NCBI RefSeq assembly: GCF_947623445.1
Contig: NC_135245.1
Coordinates: forward strand, 2,797,501-2,861,500
Length of the DNA stretch: 64,000 nt
DNA from: Clavelina lepadiformis
Taxonomy: Eukaryota > Chordata > Ascidiacea > Aplousobranchia > Clavelinidae
Direction of reading: 5' to 3'
The notes under the pieces were generated by a model. It worked only from the letters and a program-made list of their open reading frames with translations. It did not search any database and was not told where the DNA came from. Numbering within the stretch: the stretch's first letter is position 1; each line of letters begins with the position of its first letter. Shown in pieces: positions 13,016 to 23,264 of the stretch. A program made the position numbers and the translations under genes.

Positions 13016-14064
13016 CTATTTGCTTATGGTTCTATTATCTAGTACGTGGCAAGTACAGCTTTATTCCTTATCTTTGTACAATGCAACTCGACCTAACCAA
13101 GTGCGAAAACAATTTTACCAACTTGGCAATAATCGCACCTTCTGTTTACCAACTTGACTTGAAGCTTGGTCGGTGCGAAAACTTTAACAAAAAACAAGAG
13201 AAGTCTGCTGAAAAGCAACAGAATTAAAATCGCGTTTTACAGTCTTCAGCTTGAAAAAATGCAGTAACTATCAGGAGAAACTAACCGACTAAAGTCACTT
13301 TAGTTGTAACTTGTAACAAGAATGATGTTCTGATCTAAGTGTAGTTTTAGGAGAGCTTTAGAGTGCAAAGCCTTATACGTGTAAATACAATAACGTTTAG
13401 CGAATTTTAACGTATACATATGCCTAACTTGACGTGCTGTATAACTGGCGAAAAATCGAGTTTTGTCGTGCAGTGAAATGTTAACATCGCAATTAATTTT
13501 TTTAGAAATAAATCAGGTAGCACGTGAACTTTGAATTAAGGAAAGGTGTCTAACCTAAAACATAGCACAAGTTAAGATGATTTGGTCTGTTTCAACACCT
13601 ATAAATAATAAAACACAGCCAATGACAGTGGTTGCAGATTATTGTATCAGTAAGCCTTACCTTTAAGTACGGGTTTCTTTTGTGTTTCCTAATCAATAGT
13701 CATCTCATAGGATACATAATCACTGAAACATAGGAAAACAATTGCTCAAAAGTTAGGAACCTTTGAGCAAGATTTTTGTTTCAGATTTCCTTATTGACTG
13801 AGACATCGCTTTGCAGGTGATGACAATTTGTTAGTGATATATTTTAAATGTTGAACAACTTTACAATATCGTGTTTGAAATAATATATTCATGGTTGAAA
13901 AAACAAAATTTCAACAATGTCTGTTGCCGTAACTTGTTTAACAAATTAACTTTATGGCACGATGCGAACTTATTGGCGACTAAGATGTTGTGATTTTAAA
14001 ATATTCTGTTGCTTTACTTGCAAATTAAAATTATTCATTTTAACTGGTTATGATTGTTTAACAG
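13016..14064 (+). other. 5' region of tandem unit 2, first exon lost
   Basis: Contains a stretch conserved in every unit with CAACTTGGCAATAATCGCACC near 13120, the upstream module at 13587-13650, and the conserved acceptor GCTTTGCAG near 13810. Compared with the copy at 38638, the end of exon 1, its ATG and donor and the start of the intron are missing after TTTCAAC near 13916. What follows matches the middle of the intron in the 4510 gene. Confidence 0.65.
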
Positions 14065-14742
14065 AGTGTTTCGGACTTGCAACGGCTCGAGCAAAACTTC
14101 AGCACTTGGTTCCATATGCAAGATCGACAGACAAACATGGCAGCAGCCCCACTTGGCCTGGGACGACCATCCATGTGCTTCAACCCCAACTTGGTGTACA
14201 CTAAAGCTACAAAACTGTTATCAGAAAGACATTCAAAAGCGAATTTTGATTGTCCTGCTCCAAGAAAGCGTCTTGGCAAGGTTCTCAAGCCGCTCGCGCC
14301 CAAAGCAGAAGTTAACGGTGACAACCCGAAGTTTGTGACACTTACAGATTTATTGGATGGAAAGAACATTAACACGGATCCGAAGTCTCAACGACGTCCG
14401 TTTCTCCGTCCGCTTGTCACCATCAGCCGTTCCGCTAGAAAAAATATTCGTAAAACCGGCAAGAAAGATGTTCCAAAGAAGTCTTTGTCCACGTGCGAAT
14501 CTTCCTCTTCAATGATTTTTTCTTCTCTACCCCTAGCTCCTTCGACGCCATTGTTTGTGGCCAAGTCACACCCTCGGTGCAAGCTGCAAAAAGCGGTAAA
14601 AAACAGATTGGAGAACAGGAGCTCTTCATCTGGAAGCCAGCTTGGATTGCCTAATATGGTTCACATGAAGGACAATGCTCAGCATGCGGCTTCCAAATCA
14701 ACTTCTATCTCCTCCCCGATGAAGAAGCATCTTTATAAGTGA
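14065..14742 (+). CDS. GLGRPSMCF-family long exon 2, lacking its own exon 1
   Basis: The acceptor TTTAACAG ends at 14064 and an open frame of 225 codons runs to TGA. It opens SVSDLQRLEQNFSTWFH and keeps the AAAPLGLGRPSMCF block, the KPLAPKAEVNGDNPKF block and the Ser-rich middle. It stops after KKHLYK because the Arg codon CGA of the other long copies reads TGA here, which removes about 50 C-terminal residues including the coiled-coil-like segment. The ATG exon and donor are deleted. It could be an alternative terminal exon served by exon 1 at 10413-10514, be trans-spliced directly and start at the internal ATG of FHMQDRQ, or be a pseudogene. The open frame over 225 codons argues against a very old pseudogene but does not prove use. 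Confidence 0.5.
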   Translation, partial: SVSDLQRLEQNFSTWFHMQDRQTNMAAAPLGLGRPSMCFNPNLVYTKATKLLSERHSKANFDCPAPRKRLGKVLKPLAPKAEVNGDNPKFVTLTDLLDGKNINTDPKSQRRPFLRPLVTISRSARKNIRKTGKKDVPKKSLSTCESSSSMIFSSLPLAPSTPLFVAKSHPRCKLQKAVKNRLENRSSSSGSQLGLPNMVHMKDNAQHAASKSTSISSPMKKHLYK

Positions 14743-16078
14743 TCCTGATTTAGACCTCTCTGAACTTTGTTTAATTCTAAAAGTTATTTATCAAAACATT
14801 TTGGCTGTATATGAATTATGTAATTTTATCCATGTGCAAGGGCATAAACGCAATTTTGGTTGCTGCTTTGGATTCATTTGGCGTTGCGCAATCATCAACT
14901 CATGCATTATTTTTGCCAATTCATTTTTGTTTGCTGTATTCATACATCGCTACGTGTGGAATCAATTACTCGCAATCATTCATCTAAATCTCAAACACAG
15001 AATGCAATTAAGAAAACATGGGATTGAATAAAAAGTCTGTAAGAGTCATAATTACTAATTTGCAGAAAGCTCTGTATTGACTAACTTTTAAAGTGAGAGG
15101 TACGTCCAAAAACAAGTCGGCCTTAAATCGAAGAGTTGATGTCAGTTAATTTACTGGTGAATGAATTTTTAATCATATGAAGTGGTTAGGCCATAATTGC
15201 AATAAGTAAGTGGCAAAAATGCAAATTAATCGCTTATGACGAAGATCGCAATTCTTATTACATCAATATGATAGAAAAAAATATGAATGACTTAATAGGT
15301 GTTTGGATGAAGTCTGAATAGAATGTTTCCTGTGAATGACAAGTAAAGATTAATAGAAAATATTTTGAGTCAAGTAAGCCTAAACTAGCTTACCGTTGGT
15401 GTATTTGGACTGGTTAGTGTAAAAGCTAACCTAGAGTACAGTTCAGTGTCGGCTGTTGACTCTGACTGCGATAAAAGCAAGAATGGTTTATCAGTTTATG
15501 TGCTGTCGTCTGCGACATTCTTCTGCTAAACATAATTATTTTTTGCTAATAATCACCTACTTATGGACATGGATTCCATCGAAAACGCGTTAGCTGACTT
15601 ACCATTCCTCATACAATTTATCCCAGTCAACAAGCATATGGTTTATACATTGTGACATCGTAGTGACCGTCGTCTCTGTCATATTAGGAGATTAAATTTG
15701 TCATACAATTTTAGCAATAATTGCTTAACCATTACATGTTATTAATATTCCTTTCACCAGCATACTAACTGACAACTAATCTTTGATTTAAATGCAAATC
15801 GTTTTTTGACTTGCCCCTCACATTAATGATATGATGTCAGAATAAAGTACAAAGCGAATTTTCAAAGATTTTAGACGTTTCTCCTTTTGGTGATTGATAT
15901 AGTTGAATCAAAACTTTTGACGGCTTGCGATCTCCATCGTCACGAAAAAGTACAAAGGCTGGCACTTATCAAAAATAGAAACCGAAGTATTCAACAGCTT
16001 TGAATACAGAAAACACAGACGAATCGTCCAAAATATGCATCATTTGATGGGTAGTGCTCACTGCTTACTTGTGCATTG
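14743..16078. other. 3' tail of tandem unit 2
   Basis: Non-coding sequence shared by all units (compare 21674-22793, 32978-34313, 36457-37576). The small open frames here do not keep their frame between copies. It ends at the target site of the MULE-like element. Confidence 0.6.
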
Positions 16079-17922
16079 GGTACTACGACACCTTATCGAA
16101 AGACACTTTATCGAAAGACACTTTATCGAACGACACCTGATCGAAACGACAGCTGATCGAAAGACACTTTATCGAACGACAGTTAATCGAGCCGACAGTT
16201 GATCGAAAGACACTTTATCGAAACGACAGCTGATCGAACGACATTTTATCGAACCGACAGTTAATCAAAACGACAGTTGATCGAACGACACTTTATCGAA
16301 CCGACAGTTCAAGCAAGATTTTAGCGTGTTTCTCAAACATTGGAACAATGAGCCATTGTGATGTGCGGTCTTTGTAATGGTGTGCATTAATGAATTGTGA
16401 TGTATATATCATAAAGTTGACGATTTATATTTTATATCTATATTTTATATTTGTATCATAAAGTGTTCGATTTCGCATGGCGGCCGGCCCGCCCACATAT
16501 TAATAAGATATCACAAGAATACGCACGAGAATTACTAAGTACGAGATTGTCTGTACAGTAGACTAGACTAGTCATTATAGATACAAAGAGTAAGGAATTG
16601 AAGGCAAAATTTAATAGCAAGGGGCATGTCGCTGTCTGACTTTTACACAAAGTAGCTTCTTGAAAGTGGTCTTTATCCCAGCTTGACCGACAGCGCAAAA
16701 TAAATGGCTTCGATGCTTGGTAGCACGTACACATGTGAACAAATGTTTTCAACAATGAAATTCACGAAAAGCAAGCTAAGATCACGCATTTCCGACGCCT
16801 ATTTAGAAAATGTTCTGGCTCTTGCTTCATATGACTTGCCACCAGATGTTGAAAAACTTTCACAAAGCAAGCAGCATCAAGTGTCACTTTAATGCTGTGT
16901 TGTTGAAGTGTGAACACAACGGTTCCAACGAATTGTTAATTGAACAATTGAGTGCTGGAATCGATGGCCCACCACGGAAGAAGCGCTACGACGCTGTCAA
17001 CCAACGTCTGAGGAGCATAGTTGAAAATTATGACTCAACAAACATGGACATAAAAAGTTATCTTCGAGCAATTGCACACAACTTGTGATTAAATGAATGC
17101 GATTGAAATGTGCACTTCGTCAGTTGTCGTGCTTTTAACAGTGCATGTTGTCAGTTCTTTTAATAAATTGTCGTTCTTTTAACAGTGCATATCGTCAGTT
17201 GTTTCAATAAATTGTGGATCTTTTAACCCTATCCTAACCAGGCTCGCGAGTTTACTAAAAAAACTAGGTGTGGCCAACCCCGCACACACATTTGCAATCG
17301 TTAATTACTAGAAACCTATGCGTCGTAGACGATGAGATTATTACAGGTTAGTAGAAACATCATCTGGCTTCCTGTATACATCATAATTGTAAAACTAAAG
17401 AAAGTGAATTTAGTGTAAATTAGGTATTTCTAAAAGTGACACATTTCTATAAATTCTTCTTGTTACGCCGCGCCCCCGCTGTGAAAAGAGAACGAAAAAG
17501 AATAGTTAGTCAAGTTATTGGTGCGTAAATGAGTAATACGTTTCAATGCGGAGAGAGAGCAAAATTATATAAATATCACAATATCTCAAAAATTGCAAAA
17601 TCTAACTTTATCAAACAAACATGGACAGATAGCTGAACATCACAATGACCCATTGTTTCAATGTTTGAGAAACACGCAAAAATCTTGCTTGAACTGTCGG
17701 TTCGATAAAGTGTCGTTCGATCAACTGTCGTTTTGATTAACTGTCGGTTCGATAAAGTGTCGTTTGATCAACTTTCGGTTCGATAAAGTGTCTTTCGATC
17801 AACTGTCGTTTCGATCAGGTGTCGTTTCGATCAGGTGTCGTTCGATTAAGTGTCTTTCGATAAAGTGTCGTTCGATTAAGTGTCGTTCGATAAAGTGTCT
17901 TTCGATAAGGTGTCGGGTCACG
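16079..17922. mobile_element. MULE-like non-autonomous DNA transposon with captured hAT fragment
   Basis: The 1,844-bp element is flanked by a perfect 8-bp target duplication, GTGCATTG (16071-16078 and 17923-17930). The second copy of the region, near 34306, has the uninterrupted site. Ends read GGTACTACGACACC and GGTGTCGGGTCACG. Each end carries about 230 bp of short repeats of the type CGACACTTTATCGAA, inverted relative to each other. The interior retains the last part of a MULE transposase (about 16919-17088, ending IAHNL then stop). It also has a piece of a hAT transposase, absent from its sister at 20074-21665. It cannot encode a complete transposase. Confidence 0.88.
16597..16892 (+). 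pseudogene. hAT transposase C-terminal fragment captured in the MULE-like element
   Basis: Translating forward gives KAKFNSKGHVAV, then in another frame SDFYTK and LLESGLYPSLTDSAK, then GSTYTCEQMFSTMKFTKSKL and LRSRISDAYLENVLALASYD. This is the hAT dimerisation region of the type found in GTF2IRD2, EPM2AIP1 and ZBED-like proteins. One frame change and two in-frame stops (TAG in the YTK-LLE link, TAA before MASML) break it. The last 62 codons (16704-16892) are open. It replaces about 100 bp of MULE coding sequence seen in the sister element. Confidence 0.8.
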
Positions 17923-17930
17923 GTGCATTG

Positions 17931-19076
17931 AATGCAAAAACGACAATTACACTTATAGGGTTGATAATTAATACGCGACACAAACAAATCCAATCACTTC
18001 CAATATATGTTTTGCAAAATTAACAACTTTAGGAGCCGCTGAAACTGTATCTACTTCCAAGCAGTAAATTGTAATCTTAAATATAATGAATACTCATTAT
18101 TTTGAAGTCGAAAAAGATAATGTAACCAAGGTTCGTAGCGCTTTGTGGCAAATGCAACTTTATTCCTTATCTTGGTACAATGCAACTCGACCTAACCAAG
18201 TGCGAAAACTATTGTATCAACTTGGCAATAATCGCACCTTCTGTTTACCAACTTGACTTGAAGCTTGGTCGGTGCGGAAACTTTGACGAAAAACAAGAAA
18301 AGTCTGCTGAAAAGCAACAGAATTAAAATTGCGTCTTACAGTCTGATCTAAGTGTAGTTTTAGGAGAGCTACAAGTGTAAAACCTTATACGCGTAACTAC
18401 AATGGTGTTTAGCGAATTTTAACGTGTATTAGCCTATAACTTGACGTGCAATATAACTGGCGAAAAACCGGATTCTGTCGTGCAGTGAAATGTTAATGCT
18501 ACAAGTAAATTTTTTAGTAACAAATTAGGTAACACTAGAACTTCGAATTACGGAAAGACGTCTAGCCTAAAACATAGCACAAGTTAAGATGATTTGGTCA
18601 TTTTCAACACTTTTAAATAATAAAACTCAGCCAATGACAGTGGTTGCAGGTTATTGTATCAGTAAGCCTTACCTTTAAGTACGGGTTTCTTTTGTGTTTC
18701 CCAATCAATAGTCATCTCATAGGATACATAATCACTGAAACATAGGAAAACAATTGCTCAAAAGTTAGTTACCTTTGAGCAAGATTTTTCTTGCAAACTT
18801 CCTTATTGATTGAGACATTGCTTTGCAGGTGATGACAATTTGTTAGTGATTTAATTTAAAGGTTGAATAGCTTTTTAATATCGTGTTTGAAATAATATAT
18901 TCATGGTTGAAAATCAAAAAGTCACCAATATTTGTTGCCGTAACTTGTTTAACAAATTAACTTTATGACACGATGCGAATTTATTGGCGACTGCGATGTT
19001 GTGATTTTAATATATTCTACTGCTTTACTTGCAAATTAAAATTATTCATTTTTAACTAGTTATGATTGTTTAACAG
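17931..19076 (+). other. 5' region of tandem unit 3
   Basis: Runs on from the interrupted unit start (GTGCATTGAATGC) and holds the CAACTTGGCAATAATCGCACC stretch near 18210, the upstream module at 18618-18663 and the conserved acceptor near 18825. As in unit 2, exon 1 with its ATG and donor is missing. Confidence 0.65.
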
Positions 19077-19850
19077 AGTGTTTCGGACTTGCAACGGCTC
19101 GAGCAAAACCTCAGCACTTGGTTCCATATGCAAGATCGACAGACAAACATGGCAGCAGCCCCACTTGGCCTGGGACGACCATCCATGTGCTTTAAACCCA
19201 ACTTGGCGTGCACCAAGGCTACAAAACTGTTATCAGAAAGACATTCAAAAGCGAATTTAGATTGTACTGCTCCAAGAAAGCGTCTTGGCAACGTTCTCAA
19301 GCCGCTCGCGCCCAAAGCAAAGGTTAACGGTGACAACCCGAAGTTTGTGAAACTTACAGATTTATTGGATGGAAAGAACATTTACACGGATCCGCAGTCT
19401 CAACGACGTCCGTTTCTCCGTCCGCGTGTCACCATCAGCCGTTCCGCTAGAAAAAATATTCGTAATACCGGCAAGAAAGATGTTCCTAAGATGTATTTGT
19501 CCAAGTGCCAATCTTCCTCTTCGATGATCTTTTCTCCTCTACCCCTAGCTCCTCCATCGCTACTGTTAGAGGCAAAGCCACATCTTCGGTGCAAGCTGCA
19601 AAAAGCGGTAAAAAACGGATTGGAGAACAGGAGCTCTTCATCAGGAAGCCAGCTTGGATTCCCTAATATGGTTCACAGGAAGGACAATGTTCAGAATGCG
19701 ACTTCCAAATCAGTTTCTGTCGGCTCCCCGATAAAGAAGCATCGTTTTAAGCGATCCACATCCTTGTGGAAATCAGTTACTCTTCGAGAGCAACAGAAGA
19801 AATGCGAGGAAAGAGTCCGAGCTCTGCAAAGTCAGGCATACAATGAGTAG
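19077..19850 (+). CDS. GLGRPSMCF-family long exon 2, lacking its own exon 1
   Basis: The acceptor TTTAACAG is followed by 257 open codons. It contains SVSDLQRLEQNLSTWFH, AAAPLGLGRPSMCF, KPLAPKAKVNGDNPKF, the Ser-rich middle and most of the C-terminal module, including KRSTSLWKSVTLRE and KKCEERVRALQSQA. It then diverges into YNE and a stop, where the 4510 gene continues with NLLQRKK. Directly after the stop a CATACT repeat leads into a second, partial copy of the CCGATAAAGAAGCATC segment, so the 3' end has been rearranged by duplication. No ATG exon exists in the unit. Possible modes of use are as for the copy at 14065. Confidence 0.5.
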   Translation, partial: SVSDLQRLEQNLSTWFHMQDRQTNMAAAPLGLGRPSMCFKPNLACTKATKLLSERHSKANLDCTAPRKRLGNVLKPLAPKAKVNGDNPKFVKLTDLLDGKNIYTDPQSQRRPFLRPRVTISRSARKNIRNTGKKDVPKMYLSKCQSSSSMIFSPLPLAPPSLLLEAKPHLRCKLQKAVKNGLENRSSSSGSQLGFPNMVHRKDNVQNATSKSVSVGSPIKKHRFKRSTSLWKSVTLREQQKKCEERVRALQSQAYNE

Positions 19851-20073
19851 CTCTATGAGTCATACTCATACTCATACTATACAAATATCAGCTCTCCGAT
19901 AAAGAAGCATCTTTTTAAGCGATCCTGATTTGGACCTCTCTGAACTTTGTTTAATTCTAAAGGTTATTTATCAAAGCATTTTAGCTGTGTATGGATTTTG
20001 TAATTTTATGTATGTGCAAGAGCATAAATGCAATTTTGGTTGTTGCTTTGATTTCATTTGGCGTTACACAATC

Positions 20074-21665
20074 CGTGACCCGACACCTTATCGAAAGACA
20101 CTTTATCGAACGACACTTAATCGAACGACACTTTATCGAAAGACACTTAATCGAACGACACCTGATCGAAACGACACCTGATCGAAACGACAGTTGATCG
20201 AAAGACACTTTATCGAACCGAAAGTTGATCAAACGACACTTTATCGAACCGACAGTTAATCAAAACGACAGTTGATCGAACGACACTTTATCGAACCGAC
20301 AGTTCAAGCAAGATTTTTGCGTGTTTCTCAAACATTGAAACAATGGGTCATTGTGATGTTCAGCTATCTGTCCATGTTTGTTTGATAAAGTTGGATTTTG
20401 TAATTTTTGAGATATTGTGATATTTATATAATTTTGCTCTCTCTCCGCATTGAAACGTATTACTCATTTACGCACCAATAACTTGACTAACTATTCTTTT
20501 TCGTTCTCTTTTCACAGCGGGGGCGCGGCGTAACAAGAAGAATTTATAGAAATGTGTCACTTTTAGAAATACCTAATTTACACTAAATTCACTTTCTTTA
20601 GTTTTACAATTATGATGTATACAGGAAGCCAGATGATGTTTCTACTAACCTGTAATAATCTCATCGTCTACGACGCATAGGTTTCTAGTAATTAACGATT
20701 GCAAATGTGTGTGCGGGGTTGGCCACACCTAGTTTTTTTAGTAAACTCGCGAGCCTGGTTAGGATAGGGTTAAAAGATCCACAATTTATTGAAACAACTG
20801 ACGATATGCACTGTTAAAAGAACGACAATTTATTAAAAGAACTGACAACATGCACTGTTAAAAGCACGACAACTGACGAAGTGCACATTTCAATCGCATT
20901 CATTTAATCACAAGTTGTGTGCAATTGCTCGAAGATAACTTTTTATGTCCATATTTGTTGAGTCATAATTTTCAACTATGCTCCTCAGACGTTGGTTGAC
21001 AGCGTCGTAGCGCTTCTTCCGTGGTGGGCCATCGATTCCAGCACTCAATTGTTCAATTAACAATTCGTTGGAACCTTGTTCCTGCTTAATTTTTTTGACG
21101 AGTCTGCGAAGCGTCGGATGGGATATTGAGACACGCTTGCTGAACGCATTGTGCCATCCTTCAATGCAATTATTCAATTCCTTACTCTTTGTATCTATAA
21201 TGACTAGTCTAGTCTACTGTACAGACAATCTCGTACTTAGTAATTCTCGTGCGTATTCTTGTGATATCTTATTAATATGTGGGCGGGCCGGCCGCCATGC
21301 GAAATCGAACACTTTATGATACAAATATAAAATATAGATATAAAATATAAATCGTCAACTTTATGATATATACATCACAATTCATTAATGCACACCATTA
21401 CAAAGACCGCACATCACAATGGCTCATTGTTCCAATGTTTGAGAAACACGCTAAAATCTTGCTTGAACTGTCGGTTCGATAAAGTGTCGTTCGATCAACT
21501 GTCGTTTTGATTAACTGTCGTTTCGATAAAGTGTCTTTCGATCAACTGTCGGCTCGATTAACTGTCGTTCGATAAAGTGTCTTTCGATCAGCTGTCGTTT
21601 CGATCAGGTGTCGTTCGATAAAGTGTCTTTCGATAAAGTGTCTTTCGATAAGGTGTCGTAGTACC
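20074..21665. mobile_element. MULE-like non-autonomous DNA transposon, second copy, inverted
   Basis: The 1,592-bp element is in opposite orientation to the one at 16079. Ends are CGTGACCCGACACC and GGTGTCGTAGTACC, with the same repeat-rich ends. The flanks ACACAATC (20066-20073) and CTACAATC (21666-21673) are an 8-bp target duplication with two changes. The unoccupied site ACACAATC followed by ATCCGC is at 36449 in the duplicated region. The interior keeps the uncorrupted MULE end. Confidence 0.85.
20908..21177 (-). pseudogene. MULE transposase C-terminal remnant
   Basis: An 89-codon open frame: NNCIEGWHNAFSKRVSISHP, then LRRLVKKIKQEQ, then RKKRYDAVNQRLRSIVENYD and YLRAIAHNL. The N-x-x-EGWHNAF and HPT pattern is typical of the C-terminal end of animal MULE transposases, including FLYWCH-linked ones. 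The catalytic DDE part is absent, so this is the tail left in a non-autonomous derivative. Confidence 0.8.
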
Positions 21666-21673
21666 CTACAATC

Positions 21674-22793
21674 ATCCGCTCATGCATTATTTTCGCCAAT
21701 TCATGTTTGTTTGCTGTATTCATATATCGTTACGGGTGGAATCAATTACTCCCAATTCCCAATCATTCGTCTAAATTTCAAACACAAAGTAGAATTAGGA
21801 AAACATCGGATAAAATAAAAAGTCTTTTAAGAGTCATAGTTACTAATATGCTGCAGAAAGATCTTTATTGACTAACTTTTAAAGTGAGAGGCGCGTCCAA
21901 AAACAAGTTGGCCATAAATGGAAGAGTTGATGTGAATAAATATGCTGGTGAAAGAATTTGTAATCATATAAAGTGGTTAGGTTATAATAGTAATAAGTAA
22001 GTGGCAAAAACGCAAAGTAATCGCTTATGACGATGATCGCAGTTCTTATTACATCACAATAATAGAAAAAAATAGGAATGACTTAGGTGTTTGGATCAAG
22101 TATGAATATAATGTTTTCTGTGACGGACAAGTAACGGGTAATAGGAAACATTTCGCGTTAAGTAAGCCTAAACTAGCTTACCGTTGGCGTATTTGTACTG
22201 GTTGAAGTAAATGCTAATCTAGAGTACAGTTCAGTGTCGGCTGTTGACTCCAACTGTGATAAAAGCAAGAATACTTTATCAGTTTATGTGCTGTCCTCTG
22301 TGACATTCTTGTGCTGAATTTAAAAATTATCGAAGTGTTATGCGGTAAAAAATGATGCGGAATAAGAAAATCTATAAAGCTTTAACGTGTATTTCTATAA
22401 GTTATTATATAGGTTGAAATATAACCTGTGAACGAAAAAACAATTGTACTCAACTCCAAATCTTACTTTTCATGTTATTACTGTGATCTACAAAAATAAA
22501 TATATATGATAAAATACATAAATAATGCAATAAAAGGTTGGGTAATTGTCCTTCGTTTACAACCGTTAAAACCTTCACAAGTCACATTATGAAACAAATC
22601 CACATAATAATAAATCAAACAACGGCTTTCTTTTTGGTGATTGATATAATTGGATCAAAACGTTTGACGGCTTGCGATCTCCATCGTCACGAAAAAGTAC
22701 AAAGGCTGACACTTATCAAAAATAGAAACCGAAATCTTCAACAGCTTTGAATACATAAGACACAGACGAATTGTCCAAAATATGCATCAGTTG
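21674..22793. other. 3' tail of tandem unit 3
   Basis: Matches 36457-37576 at a constant offset of 14,783 bp. No gene is supported. It stops at the third MULE-like element. Confidence 0.6.
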
Positions 22794-23264
22794 CGTGACG
22801 CGACACCTGATCGAAAGACACTTTATCGAACGACACTTAATCGAACGACAGTTTATCGAAAGACACTTAATCGAACGACAGCTGATCGAAACGACACCTG
22901 ATCGAAACGACAGTTGATCGAACGACACTTTATCGAACCGACAGTTGATCGAATCGACTGTTGCTTCTCCCGCACACAGTCATAGCAAAACGTGGGGTAC
23001 CGTTGCATTGTTTGCTGTAGAAAATTAAAATTTGGTGACTTTTCATTAAAAATGTTCAGCTATCTGTCCATGTTTGTTTGATAAAGTTGGATTTTGTAAT
23101 TTTTGAGATATTGTGATAGTTATATAATTTTGCTCTCTTTCCGCATTGAAGCGTATTACTCATTTACGCACCAATAACTTGACTAACTATTCTTTTTCGT
23201 TCTCTTTTCACAGCGGGGGCGCGGCGTAACAAGAAGAATTTATAGAAATGTGTCACTGTTAGAA
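22794..23264. mobile_element. MULE-like element, third copy, truncated at an inversion junction
   Basis: Starts CGTGACGCGACACC with the subterminal repeats, then the inner sequence with GGGGGCGCGGCGTAAC near 23215, and ends abruptly at AGAA (23261-23264). There the inverted left arm of palindrome 2 takes over. The other end of the element is missing. The homologous place in the second copy (after 37576) has no insertion. Confidence 0.8.

Noticed and set aside
12958-13227. 89-codon open frame repeated identically at 31193
   Set aside because: Identity only reflects the large duplication. Other units do not keep the frame and it includes conserved non-coding sequence.
16084-16310. CRISPR-like array of short repeats
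   Set aside because: Units are contiguous variants without unique spacers and sit at transposon ends in an animal genome.
17799-17993. Open frame encoding ERHLIERHFIERH repeats
   Set aside because: It is the transposon subterminal repeat read in one frame.
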